Of a DNA stretch of 64,000 bases, positions 34,427 to 43,589 are shown piece by piece; the first letter of the stretch is position 1, and every line of letters begins with the position of its first letter. Source of the DNA: CAYZXL01 sp964482435 (GTDB lineage: Bacteria > Auribacterota > JABMQX01); assembly GCA_964482435.1 (NCBI GenBank), contig CAYZXL010000010.1, forward strand, positions 55,371 through 119,370. Direction: 5' to 3'. The notes under the pieces were generated by a model. It saw nothing but the letters and a program-made list of their open reading frames with translations, was not told the origin of the DNA and did not search any database. Both the position numbers and the translations under genes were made by a program.

Positions 34427-37150
34427 TCAGTCCTGGCAGACGCGGTAGAAGCGGCATTTGACGGCGGCAGCGGGAGGGGAGGTTGGATTATTTTTCTCGT
34501 CGGGAGAGTCGAGCCATTGGATGATGCTGCCGTCTCCGAGGAAAGCCGGGCCGCAGGGTTTCCAGTCGGTGGTTTCATTGAGACCGTCGTCGGTGTACTC
34601 AATCTGGTAGCGGACACCTTGAATCGTTGGTCCGAAGGCGACGGCGATTGAGGAGGTGCTGACGGTGATGGTGAGTTGCAGTGGCGGAAACGGCTCCTCC
34701 TCGCGGAGCAGAAGCGTGAGGTCATCCCAGGCGGCGTTCGCGGGAGAGCTGAACACGTCGCGGGCGAGCATCCAGAACCGGACGGATTTTGTGCCAGCAG
34801 GGACGCGATTGCTGGAGGACAATTTCATCCACTCGCCGATTACCCCGGAGTAAAGTTGCCGTCGTTCGAGAACGGTGTTGCTGGCATCGAGAAATTCAAT
34901 TGCTATCAAAGGGACAACGGACTCCGTCTGGCCTGTTCGGATGACATGGCCTCCCCAATCGGCGACAATCTTTTTTTGCGGCGAATCAATCGCTTCTGAA
35001 AAAGCCGAAACGTCCACGTCCTGATAAGCTCCGAGGAGGTAGGTCTCGTTCACCAGGTTGTTTGTTTCGCGGTCGAATCTCCCCGAGGTCTGGTCTGCCC
35101 AGAAAGCCCACTTCCCCTGGACGCTCCAGCCGTCAGCGACGGCAATGAACAGGTCGTTGTCGAAGGAGTAGCGGTTGGCGGGGTCGGGTGGGAAAGTAGT
35201 GCTGGCGTTGGTCCAGTGGCAGAGGGATTGTTCTTCGGCATCGGAGTTGAGGAGAAGGTTGCGTGTTTGATCGCCCGCAGCGCCGGCGACGGTTTCGGAC
35301 GGCAGCCCTTCGAGATCGGCGTCCACTGCTGTTACGTAATACGAACAACTGGTCCCTTCGACCAGGTTGAGGTCGAGGTAACGTGGTTGTGGCACCCGAG
35401 AAGGGGTGATTTTGACGAAGGGTGCATCGCCTACCTTCCTGTAAATCAAATAGCCGAGGACATCGGCTTCGGGATTGGGTTCCCAGGCGAGGGCGATTCC
35501 TCCGAGGGTCGGCTCGGCGGAAAGACCGAAGACCTTTTTCGGGGGGATGCCGGCAGGGGCGGTGGTCTGGACTTCGGGCGACGGGTCGCTCTCTACGGGA
35601 CCATATCCAGGAGCGAAGGAGCGGACCATGTAGGTGTACGTCTTGCCTTCTGCGGTGGATTCGTCAGTCCAAGAGGTCGCGGCGACGTCGGCGACTTTCT
35701 CGAAAGGCTCGGAGCCGGTTCGGCGGTAGATGTTGTAGCCGGCTGGCAAGACTCCTCCGGACGGGGGATCCCAGGAGAGCGCGATGCTTTGCTCGCCGGG
35801 AGAAACGGAAGCTGAGAGATTCGACGGCGGGTCCGGCTTGGGGACGAAATTCCATTGATATACGACAACCTCCCCGGACTTCAGAGAGATGTAGAAGCGG
35901 TTGCGGTAGCCCTTGATTGACTGAATTTGCTCTCCGTCTCCGATGCTCACGCTAAAGAGCACCTGCGGTTCGCTCGTCTTATCGGCGAGGTCGAGCACGA
36001 GAAGCTCGTCTCCCCCTACCTCGGCAGTGACGAGGTGCGTCTCATCGTGGGTCAAAACGGACGGAAGGAGCGGATTGGACGAGATGCGGCTTCCCGGCTC
36101 ATCGCCGTTCCCGTTCCAGTTGATGGGCGAGCCGAGGAACTCAGGAGCCGCACCGTCGGTGGGCATGTCGGCATTCCAGAGTAAATAGGAGCCGTCAGCG
36201 GCCACGACTTGCCGGATGCGAACAAACCAGTGGTCCGCTGGATGCATGGACGCGACCCGCTCGATCAACCACTTCCCATCGCCGGTTATGATGTCGGGCG
36301 AGACTCGCGAACGCCAGTCGCCCGAGCAGCGCGACCAGTACCGAAACGCCTCAATGGGGTCTCGCGAAAAATCCAGCATCGCTTCCGCTCCGTCCTGCCC
36401 TCCGCACCAGAGCAAATCGCGGCTCGGGTCGTAAACCTGCCCGTAAATCGTCGAGAACCCCCCGATGCCTTCCTTCACGACGGACATCTTCCGGGTGACG
36501 GAGTTGATCGAAAGCAAGTAGATTCCCTCGCCGAAAAAGACTTTGTGGCCGCCAGAGGGGTCATCGGCGTGCCCGCCGGTTCTCATGGCAGCGGCGATCA
36601 TTGAGCCGCCCTTGACGAAAATGGGAGGGGATGTGGTCAAGGGATTCTCAAATTGAGCACCCGGAAATTGAAGATTCGGGGGATAGGCAGAGTCGAGCAA
36701 TTGGAATTGGTCACCGCTGACGTCAATCAGGAATATCTTTGTTCCGCAGCCGCCTCCGACGACAACTCTCTCAAAACACGGGTCGAAAGAGATTCCGAAG
36801 GCGCCATCCTCGCCGTAAGGCATCCCTTCAAATTCCTGCTGGGCGAGGGAGCGGATTTGGGAGGGGTCTGTGACGTCGAGGATGTCGAGGCAGGCTGCCC
36901 CGCCAGGGGAGGACTCGCTCACAACGTAGAGGCGAGTGCCGTCGGCGTTGAGGGCGAGATTGTACGCACCTCCGGGCCCGGGGTCAAACTCGCCGCAGAA
37001 ATCGAAACGCTCGACATTCAATCCTCCCGACGGAGTGTCAGATATGCCGGAGCTGGTGCGGGAGCGCGATTCTCCGGCAACGCGCCAAGCGCACGGGAAC
37101 ACGAGGAGACAACAAAGACACACAGCAAAACTGGATAGCCGTGGACGCAT
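34427..37150 (-). CDS. large exported FN3-domain protein
   Basis: A secreted protein of about 907 residues. The signal peptide (RPRLSSFAVCLCCLLVFPCAW) is followed by a roughly 400-residue region of beta-rich repeats resembling a propeller (GGGCGTKIFLIDVSG and similar). Two fibronectin type III domains come next (PPSNLSASVSPGEQSIALSW and the copy starting FGLSAEPTLGGIALAW), then a carbohydrate-binding-like beta domain and a short C-terminal domain (LQLTITVSTSSIAVAF). It is probably an extracellular or surface protein; function unknown. The ATG at 37150 follows a GGGGGG tract; the frame is open further upstream. Confidence 0.78.
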   Translation of the reverse strand: MRPRLSSFAVCLCCLLVFPCAWRVAGESRSRTSSGISDTPSGGLNVERFDFCGEFDPGPGGAYNLALNADGTRLYVVSESSPGGAACLDILDVTDPSQIRSLAQQEFEGMPYGEDGAFGISFDPCFERVVVGGGCGTKIFLIDVSGDQFQLLDSAYPPNLQFPGAQFENPLTTSPPIFVKGGSMIAAAMRTGGHADDPSGGHKVFFGEGIYLLSINSVTRKMSVVKEGIGGFSTIYGQVYDPSRDLLWCGGQDGAEAMLDFSRDPIEAFRYWSRCSGDWRSRVSPDIITGDGKWLIERVASMHPADHWFVRIRQVVAADGSYLLWNADMPTDGAAPEFLGSPINWNGNGDEPGSRISSNPLLPSVLTHDETHLVTAEVGGDELLVLDLADKTSEPQVLFSVSIGDGEQIQSIKGYRNRFYISLKSGEVVVYQWNFVPKPDPPSNLSASVSPGEQSIALSWDPPSGGVLPAGYNIYRRTGSEPFEKVADVAATSWTDESTAEGKTYTYMVRSFAPGYGPVESDPSPEVQTTAPAGIPPKKVFGLSAEPTLGGIALAWEPNPEADVLGYLIYRKVGDAPFVKITPSRVPQPRYLDLNLVEGTSCSYYVTAVDADLEGLPSETVAGAAGDQTRNLLLNSDAEEQSLCHWTNASTTFPPDPANRYSFDNDLFIAVADGWSVQGKWAFWADQTSGRFDRETNNLVNETYLLGAYQDVDVSAFSEAIDSPQKKIVADWGGHVIRTGQTESVVPLIAIEFLDASNTVLERRQLYSGVIGEWMKLSSSNRVPAGTKSVRFWMLARDVFSSPANAAWDDLTLLLREEEPFPPLQLTITVSTSSIAVAFGPTIQGVRYQIEYTDDGLNETTDWKPCGPAFLGDGSIIQWLDSPDEKNNPTSPPAAAVKCRFYRVCQD

Positions 37151-37548
37151 GACACCCCCCCGGTGAGACTTCCAAGCCGCGACATTTCTCGAGTTATCGT
37201 ATAGCAAATCGGAAAAAGCAAGTCAACAAACCCCGAAAGTTTTCAGGTAGTGCGTTAGTCCTCCGCGGCTATGGTCGTGTCGCCCGCGAGGAACAAAGCC
37301 TCTACCTCCGTAGTGCCTGTCCAATGCCGCTCGTCAAATCACGACAAGGCGATAATTCACCCCGGGCGCGCCCCCGAAATGCAGTCACGGCCCTTCAGCG
37401 TGAGTCATTGGTTCACGAAGAACCGACATCGGGGCGTACAGACGCTCATTGCCCTCACGGCCGCCACGCAATCCAGACAAAGCGCCGTTGGCACCTTATG
37501 AACCGAATTGCCGACGGGAAGGCTCAGCCCTGTCGGAGTCGCGCCTCC
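37151..37548. other. 398-base intergenic stretch
   Basis: It lies upstream of the FN3 gene and downstream of the ThuA-DUF1080 gene on the minus strand. It should contain the promoter of the FN3 gene. I see no gene, no clear -35/-10 pair and no strong hairpin. Confidence 0.5.
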
Positions 37549-38871
37549 TCACAACGGCCGTATCTGGATGTTGCGGTAGATGGCTTTTGCCTTTATACCT
37601 TCCGCTTGGCCGCCGCCGTGAACCTGGACGGCGATGCCACCTTTTTCGGGGATGCGAACCTCCTTGTCCTCGTAATCAATCATGTGGACGCCGTTCATAA
37701 AGACGGTGATTTTGGGCGGCTGGCCGGAAATCTTGATGCGGAAAATGTTCCAGTCGTCCTTCTTCCACGCGGCAGGATATTGCTCTGACCGCGCTCCGAA
37801 GCCGCCAATCCCCTCGCCGTAGATTCCGCCGACGTTGCCCCCTTCGTGATAATCCACCATGACCTGATAGGCTTTCCCGGTCTCTGTCGAGCGAAGGAAT
37901 ATTCCGCTGTCAATTCCCCACTCCGGTTTCGCCTCGATGACTAACTCGAAATCACCATACTCCTTGTCGGTGATGAGAATGCCGCCCTGACGAGGCGGAT
38001 TCTGCTGGCCGACGATGGTACCGTTCTCGACCACCCATTTCCCGCCAGTGCCGTGTCCTGTGGTGCGGCTGACATGCCAACCGTTGAGGGTTTTTCCGTC
38101 GAAAATCGGGGTGAAGCCCGCAACGTAATCGGGAACGGGCTTGCCCGCGGCCCAGAGCGTTGCACGGATGAGGAAAGTCTTGAAGATGTCCTGCTGGCAG
38201 GCTTTGGGGTCGTGCCCAAATCCCATGTAGAAGACTCGTCCCTTCCCAGACGATTTCGTCCAGGCGATGGGGAGGTCCTTCCCCTCGTGCGCGGCGGTCG
38301 CGAGGATGTGAATCTCAGGGTCGTCCTGCTGGAGGATGTACTGCTCGTCCGTGATGTTGAAGTCAATCAGCCCTCTCGTTAGAGGGTTTTCCTTGTCCAC
38401 AACCTTCACGGCGAATTCCCGGTAAGCCGGGTGCGTGAGGAAATGCCCGCCGACGAACTTCCGATATTCTTCGTCCTCGCGGAACGAATCGCCGGCCGAA
38501 TGGAAGCCAACGTAGCCCTTGCCGCTGGCGACGAAATCGAAAAGCCCTTTCTTCTGTTCAGGAGTAATCGTTCCGACGGTGTAGTAAAAGACAATCACGT
38601 CGTAGGGGTCGAGCTTGGGGGAGATGAGAGCGTTGAGGTCCTCCTCGATTTTTGTAACCTCGAACTGCCCGAACTCCTTCAGCGTCTTCTCGACCTCATT
38701 CCCGATCCCCTTGTAGTCGTGGATGGTCCCACCGGCGAAGACGAGGACTTTCGTCTTCGAACTCGGCGCTTGCGCAGCGGTTGGCGTCAAAAAGTCCACA
38801 CAGAAAGCCACAGTCGTTACGGTCAGCAAAAGTGCTCCCAAACAAGCGCACGTGAGAAAACGGTTCTTCAT
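37549..38871 (-). CDS. ThuA-DUF1080 fusion, exported sugar-processing protein
   Basis: A 440-residue two-domain protein with a signal peptide (about 1-30). Residues about 40-240 are a ThuA domain (KVLVFAGGTIHDYKGIGNEV, VGFHSAGDSF, RVFYMGFGHDPKACQQ). Residues about 250-440 are a DUF1080/3-keto-disaccharide hydrolase-type beta-jellyroll (FTPIFDGKTLNGWHVS, DFELVIEAKPEWGIDSGIFL). The domains match enzymes acting on 3-keto-glycosides, and fusing them suggests consecutive steps. It starts with ATG after GGAGGCAACC. Confidence 0.92.
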   Translation of the reverse strand: MKNRFLTCACLGALLLTVTTVAFCVDFLTPTAAQAPSSKTKVLVFAGGTIHDYKGIGNEVEKTLKEFGQFEVTKIEEDLNALISPKLDPYDVIVFYYTVGTITPEQKKGLFDFVASGKGYVGFHSAGDSFREDEEYRKFVGGHFLTHPAYREFAVKVVDKENPLTRGLIDFNITDEQYILQQDDPEIHILATAAHEGKDLPIAWTKSSGKGRVFYMGFGHDPKACQQDIFKTFLIRATLWAAGKPVPDYVAGFTPIFDGKTLNGWHVSRTTGHGTGGKWVVENGTIVGQQNPPRQGGILITDKEYGDFELVIEAKPEWGIDSGIFLRSTETGKAYQVMVDYHEGGNVGGIYGEGIGGFGARSEQYPAAWKKDDWNIFRIKISGQPPKITVFMNGVHMIDYEDKEVRIPEKGGIAVQVHGGGQAEGIKAKAIYRNIQIRPL

Positions 38872-39033
38872 GGTTGCCTCCTTGTTTTGGCTGCCTATCG
38901 CATCATCCTTCGCGGAAACGACTTGAAGGAACGCGGCTGCGTTCCCTCAGTTCTGCGAGCCATTCCGTCGAGGGCAAATAACAGTGATTCCGCGATTGCT
39001 CCGGCGTTGCCCGCCACTCCCTGGTGGAAAACC

Positions 39034-39999
39034 TCATGCCTTTTGCTCGGCGATAACCTTGTTGAGGTGCTTGAGACTCCTCTCAGCCTGCTCGACCGTC
39101 CCGCACTCGACGGAAAGGACGCCGTTAAAGCCCGCTTTCTTCAGAATCTTGACGATGCGCGTCCAGTCAATGACCCCGTCGCCGCAGGCGCAGCCGACGG
39201 CGGTCCCGGTCACCTTCCCTCTCTCGTCCTTGCTCTGCTGTAGCTCGATGTCCTTAGCATGCATGTGGAATGTGCGGCCGGCAATTGCCTCCAGCATCTC
39301 GTAAGGGTCGCTCACTCCGCCGAGGTAGGCGTTCCCGGAATCGAAATTGAACCCGACGTTGGGGGATGGCACGAGGTTGGCGATTTTGATTATCTTATCG
39401 GTGTAAACGCTGAATTTCTGATGCGGCTCAATCCCGATTTTGACATTGTGTCGCTCGGCAACCGGAACGATGCACTTCAGGGTGTAGTGCATAATCTTGA
39501 AGGCTGTGTCCTCATCCATCCATTCGGGAATCATCCCCTCGTCGGTGTTGCAGACGGGCGCGCCAAGTTCCGCCGCGAAGCGAATCGCCTGCTTGATATA
39601 CTCTACGGAGATTTCCGGTCTTGCTAAAGGACTGTGGCAGGACAAGCCGCTCGCCTGAATGCGATGTTTCTGGAGAATGTCTCGAATCTCAAGGGGGTCT
39701 TCGCTCATCGAGATGGTGTGGTAATAGCCCGCCTCGCTCATAAGCTCGCGGCCCCAGTGCACCATCGGCTCGCAGAACTTGTATCCGATCTCGGCGGCCT
39801 TTGCGACTCCCCACTTGAAAGGCTTCTCAGCCCTTCGTATGAACTCCATATTGATGCCCGGTTTCATGCCCATGGCAACCCCTCCTTTCTCAGAATCCTC
39901 TGCGTTCGCGGTCTCGGTACGGGCGGCGAGAAGCGCCGCCGCGCCGATCAAAGAACTGTCTTTCAGGAATTCTCTTCTGGTGATGTCCTTTTGTGCCAT
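39034..39999 (-). CDS. Tat-exported xylose isomerase-like TIM barrel protein
   Basis: A 321-residue sugar phosphate isomerase/epimerase-family protein. A Tat signal (TRREFLKDSSLIGAAALLAA) precedes the barrel. Metal-ligand-type segments are visible: IGIEPHQKFSVYT, NVGFNFDSGNAYLGG, FHMHAKDIELQQ and a C-terminal GVLSVECGT. Relatives include hydroxypyruvate isomerases and 3-keto-glycoside lyases. The ATG at 39999 has AGGAGGCAAGGT upstream; an open extension to 40350 is non-coding. Confidence 0.9.
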   Translation of the reverse strand: MAQKDITRREFLKDSSLIGAAALLAARTETANAEDSEKGGVAMGMKPGINMEFIRRAEKPFKWGVAKAAEIGYKFCEPMVHWGRELMSEAGYYHTISMSEDPLEIRDILQKHRIQASGLSCHSPLARPEISVEYIKQAIRFAAELGAPVCNTDEGMIPEWMDEDTAFKIMHYTLKCIVPVAERHNVKIGIEPHQKFSVYTDKIIKIANLVPSPNVGFNFDSGNAYLGGVSDPYEMLEAIAGRTFHMHAKDIELQQSKDERGKVTGTAVGCACGDGVIDWTRIVKILKKAGFNGVLSVECGTVEQAERSLKHLNKVIAEQKA

Positions 40000-40438
40000 A
40001 CCTTGCCTCCTCTTCTCCAGGGCGGTCGTTGTCCTGGAGAATTGCAGTTTGCGCTGGCGTGCCAGGGGGGCCTCGTGCGCCAACCCCACAGCCGCTCCGC
40101 AGGGAGCTTCTCCCGAATAGCTCGGAGCAGCGACAATAGAATCAATACCCTTCGACGAACCCATTGTCAAATGTTTTGAACCGCGCAGAGAACCCGTCCG
40201 CTGCCGCCAAGCAGATTTTCCCACCCTGCCGAGTCGCCCTTGAGGACAAACCTCGTCCGGCACATCATGGTGGTTGCCTCGGCAGAGGGGCTCTGTTAGT
40301 ATTGGGAGCGTGGCGGGAGTCCTCTTTTCCAATTTGTCCGACGCAGACAAGGGTTCGCCTCATGGCCGTCGGCTGTCGCAGATATTTTGAGCGGGCATTG
40401 CGTCTGCGCCAAAAATCAAAAGGAAAGGAGAGTTCGCT
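40000..40438. other. 439-base divergent promoter region
   Basis: It lies between the divergent isomerase-like gene and the 40439 gene, so promoters in both directions are expected. I found no confident boxes, and no gene or hairpin stands out. Confidence 0.5.
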
Positions 40439-41173
40439 GTGTTTAGCTTCATAGTGCGGTGTTTTCGTTGGCCTTTTTTCGTGGCCTGGGTCGCGCTGGT
40501 CCCGATGATGACGGAGTTGACATGTATAGGGGCAGAGGTCAAAGCCGAGAACAGAACCGCAGTTGAGCATGAACAGAAGCGCGGCGCCTGGGTGAAGACG
40601 AGCACCCTGGGCACAAAGAAATACGCTCCGAGCAAGAAGGAATCCGAGTTCTTTGACCGGCTGGCCTCGGATGAAAATGTCACAGGCGGTATTTTCGGAG
40701 ACTATTCAATTACCGGGAAGGTCGGGAAGTACATTGGATGGTATGGAATCGTCCGACGGATCAAAGAGTCAAAGGAGAAGGGCACGACGGAGCTCCTTGT
40801 CGAAATGAAGTATTTCGACGGACTGACCGACCTGCACATCATGGCGGTGTCGTTCAACGGGGCGGGCGACTTCGAGGCGATTCTCTTGGGGACGGGGCAC
40901 GACATCAAGCCCCTGAGCTTCGTCAAGGTTTACGGGCAAGTGGAAAAAGAAGTGGAGTCGGTGCCTTATGTGTCAGCGTGTTATGTCCGTGAATGGGATT
41001 GGGGGACGTTCACGTTCCTGATGGCGTATGGCGAGCAAAAGGGGAACACTGCGTGGCAAAAACTGAACAAGGTTCCCCTGGATGACATATACGACGCATG
41101 GCCCAACGGGGCGTATTATGAGAAGCGGCTCGGCGAGCGGCCGAAAGCGCCGCCCCCGGAGCCCTCGAAATAA
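40439..41173 (+). CDS. uncharacterised exported protein
   Basis: A 244-residue protein with an N-terminal hydrophobic segment (about 8-30) that looks like a signal peptide. The mature part is rich in beta strands (KVGKYIGWYGIVRRI, TELLVEMKYFDG, SFVKVYGQVEKE) and ends in a Pro-rich tail. It has no recognisable domain. GTG start with AGGAAAGGAG 8 bases upstream. It precedes a Tat-exported AKR gene by 60 bases, so they may share a transcript. Confidence 0.7.
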   Translation: MFSFIVRCFRWPFFVAWVALVPMMTELTCIGAEVKAENRTAVEHEQKRGAWVKTSTLGTKKYAPSKKESEFFDRLASDENVTGGIFGDYSITGKVGKYIGWYGIVRRIKESKEKGTTELLVEMKYFDGLTDLHIMAVSFNGAGDFEAILLGTGHDIKPLSFVKVYGQVEKEVESVPYVSACYVREWDWGTFTFLMAYGEQKGNTAWQKLNKVPLDDIYDAWPNGAYYEKRLGERPKAPPPEPSK

Positions 41174-41182
41174 ACGGATGAT

Positions 41183-41204
41183 GCGCCTCCTCCGCAGGAG
41201 GCGC
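41183..41204. terminator. 9-base-pair hairpin after the 40439 gene
   Basis: Perfect inverted repeat GCGCCTCCT-CCGC-AGGAGGCGC located 9 bases after the stop codon. There is no T tract, so it is either a weak or Rho-aided terminator, or an mRNA-stabilising hairpin before the AKR gene. Confidence 0.45.
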
Positions 41205-41233
41205 GAGGCAGTGGCCAGTACCGACAAGGGAGG

Positions 41234-42379
41234 ATGAGCATGACGAAGGACACAGTGAGCAGAAGGCAATTCCTGAAGGACAGTTCGATGATCGGAGCGG
41301 CGATGGTTCTTGCGGCAGCCGGCGCTAAGCCGAGCGACGCGAAGGAACCGAAAGTGGACACGTCGAAAATCGTCAACTACAACCCGAAGATGGGATACCG
41401 GCGCCTCGGAAAAACGAATTTGATGCTTTCGGAAGTGAGCCTCGGCGGGCACTGGAAAAATCGCGGCGGCGGACGATACTGGGACAGGTTCGACCAGGAT
41501 GAGTGCCCGGAGGACGTCGCAAGAAACCGGTCTGACATCGTCAGCAAGTGCATCGAGTGCGGCATCAACTATCTCGACATCACAACACGCGCGGAGTGCA
41601 TCGCTTACGGGATGGCCCTGAGAGGGCGAAGAGACAAAATGATTGTCGGGGCGGACGACCATGTCCTGGGCCCGCGAAATCCTGCCAACCGCACGGTTGA
41701 GAAGCTTATTCTCGACGTCGAGGAATGCCTGAAAGCGTTCAAGACGGACTATTTTGACATCTGGCGAGTACAGGCGCAGATGAATCCCCCTCTTAACACT
41801 GACGCGGAAGTCGAGAACATGGTCGAAGCCTTCGAGCAACTCCACAAGCAGGGGAAAGCGAAGTGGTTTGGCGTTTCGTCCCACACGCGCTCATGGCATC
41901 AGCACATCATCGAAAAATATCCGCAAATCTCGATGATTATTTTCCCGTACACCGCCCAGTCAAAGGCCATTGACGGCAAGGAAACGATTGTCGAGCAGGG
42001 CGCCGACGAAGCCGACCCGGCGGTCAGGAGCATCTTCGAGGCGGTGAAGAAGCACGACGTCGGGGTCTGCACGATCAAGCCGTTTGCGGGCGGCTCAGTC
42101 TTCAGCCCGCAGAAGTTCCCGGCTCCGGAGCAAGGGTCGGAGGAAGAGCACAAGCTAGCGCGATTGACTTTGCAGTACATCACCGCCAACGACGCAATCA
42201 CCGCGACGCTGCCCGGCATGACGACGATGCGCGAAGTCGAGAACAACGTTCGGGCATCCTACGAGCGCGGCAAGGGCGTTTCCTGGGAGGATGTTCAGTG
42301 GCTCAAGCGAAGGACGGATGCGGCGTGGGCGAACCTTCCCGAGGAGTACGCATGGCTGCGCGAGTGGGAGTGGGTCTGA
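41234..42379 (+). CDS. Tat-exported AKR-fold protein, catalytic tetrad missing
   Basis: A 381-residue aldo/keto reductase-fold protein with a Tat signal (SRRQFLKDSSMIGAAMVLAA). The strand after GINYLD reads DITTRAECIAYGMALRGRR. Compared with DTAPVYG in the 31340 protein, the catalytic Tyr is absent and the Lys segment reads MIVGADD. The His segment is VQAQM. So Tyr, Lys and His of the usual tetrad all appear lost. Next comes the tetrahaem-DUF1080 gene after 28 bases, and the pair is likely co-expressed. Function is probably not classic carbonyl reduction. Confidence 0.85.
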   Translation: MSMTKDTVSRRQFLKDSSMIGAAMVLAAAGAKPSDAKEPKVDTSKIVNYNPKMGYRRLGKTNLMLSEVSLGGHWKNRGGGRYWDRFDQDECPEDVARNRSDIVSKCIECGINYLDITTRAECIAYGMALRGRRDKMIVGADDHVLGPRNPANRTVEKLILDVEECLKAFKTDYFDIWRVQAQMNPPLNTDAEVENMVEAFEQLHKQGKAKWFGVSSHTRSWHQHIIEKYPQISMIIFPYTAQSKAIDGKETIVEQGADEADPAVRSIFEAVKKHDVGVCTIKPFAGGSVFSPQKFPAPEQGSEEEHKLARLTLQYITANDAITATLPGMTTMREVENNVRASYERGKGVSWEDVQWLKRRTDAAWANLPEEYAWLREWEWV

Positions 42380-42407
42380 GGCGCTCTCCGAACGGGAATG
42401 ACGCGAA

Positions 42408-43463
42408 ATGAAATGCGTGCGCCTGACTCGGGTCCCAGTTCCAGCAGCGGCGATCGTGCTCGCGGCGGCGTTCCTCGTGGCTGGGAGCGAAGATGACCAG
42501 AGGAGAAAGGAGGGCGAAGACGCGGTCCTGAAAAGCAATTCCGCGTGCATGGTGTGCCACATAGATTTTGCGGATGAAGAACTGACCGTCCAGCATCGCA
42601 AGGCGCGGGTGACGTGCGCCGCGTGCCACGGGCCGTGCCTCGAGCACATGGACGACGAGATGGCTGCGACGAGGCCGGACCGGCTCTTCGGCCGTGCGGA
42701 AGTCAACAAGATGTGCGGCGAATGCCACGGCGAGCACAAAAACAAAGACGCAGTGGACGCGTTTCTGAAGGAATGGTACGGCAGGCGACGACCCAACGGC
42801 CAGCTCATCACGAAAGACGCTGTCTGCACCGATTGCCATGGCAGGCACGTCCGGCTTCTCGCGCCCATGCCGCAGGCTAAGCCGGAGGCTGAGAACTGGA
42901 GGCAGCTTTTCAACGGCAAAGACCTCACCGGCTGGAAGCCTGTCGGCGACGCAAAGTGGACGGTTGAGAACGGCGTTTTGGTCGGTCAGCAGAACAACGG
43001 CCAGCACGGCGACATTCTCACGGAGGAAAGCTACGACGATTTCGAGCTTGTGGTGACGTTCAAGGTTCGCCGGCCTGCCAACAGCGGCATTTGGTTTCGC
43101 GCGCTCGACAAGCTTCCCGGTTATCAGATGGACATAGTCAGTCCCGGCAACTCGTTTCACGAAAATGCCACCGGAAGTCTTCTGTCCTGGGGAGAAGTAG
43201 GCAAAGTGTCCGACGCAGCGGCTGATTGCCTGAGCAGGGTCACCGACGACAGCATCCTCAACCGCGACGGATGGAACACCGCTGACATCATCGCCGTCGG
43301 CGACCACATCAAGGTCACCCTGAACGCGGCCGTAGCAGCCGATTTGCATGACGCCAGGCACCGCAGGGGCAAAATTGGCTTCCAGGTTCATCCCGGAGAA
43401 CGGTTCAAAGACATGAAAATCATGGTCAGGGAGGCGAAGGTTCGGACGCTGGGCGGCTCGTGA
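42408..43463 (+). CDS. tetrahaem cytochrome c fused to DUF1080
   Basis: A 351-residue exported protein with a signal peptide (about 1-27). Four CxxCH haem motifs follow at C47-H51, C70-H74, C103-H107 and C140-H144. From about residue 161 it continues as a DUF1080 jellyroll (WRQLFNGKDLTGWKP, DFELVVTFKVRRPANSGIWF). DUF1080 proteins act on 3-keto-glycosides, so the fusion links sugar processing to electron transfer. The haem domain is homologous to the stand-alone cytochrome at 44798. Confidence 0.92.
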   Translation: MKCVRLTRVPVPAAAIVLAAAFLVAGSEDDQRRKEGEDAVLKSNSACMVCHIDFADEELTVQHRKARVTCAACHGPCLEHMDDEMAATRPDRLFGRAEVNKMCGECHGEHKNKDAVDAFLKEWYGRRRPNGQLITKDAVCTDCHGRHVRLLAPMPQAKPEAENWRQLFNGKDLTGWKPVGDAKWTVENGVLVGQQNNGQHGDILTEESYDDFELVVTFKVRRPANSGIWFRALDKLPGYQMDIVSPGNSFHENATGSLLSWGEVGKVSDAAADCLSRVTDDSILNRDGWNTADIIAVGDHIKVTLNAAVAADLHDARHRRGKIGFQVHPGERFKDMKIMVREAKVRTLGGS

Positions 43464-43482
43464 GGCGCGTGAGAAACGCGCC
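43464..43482. terminator. 7-base-pair hairpin after cytochrome-DUF1080 gene
   Basis: Perfect inverted repeat GGCGCGT-GAGAA-ACGCGCC beginning at the base after the stop codon. No T tract follows. It may end or stabilise the upstream transcript. Confidence 0.45.
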
Positions 43483-43589
43483 GCTGGAGGACTCTTCGAG
43501 TCATGGGCAGTCAGATATTGTCGCCAGATGTTCATACATGGTAAGCTATAGCTCAAGTGGTTTGACAATCAAACAGGGAGGTTTTCGGT

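Noticed and set aside
40000..40350. Long N-terminal extension of the TIM-barrel gene
   Set aside because: The Tat signal begins at the ATG at 39999, which has its own ribosome-binding site.
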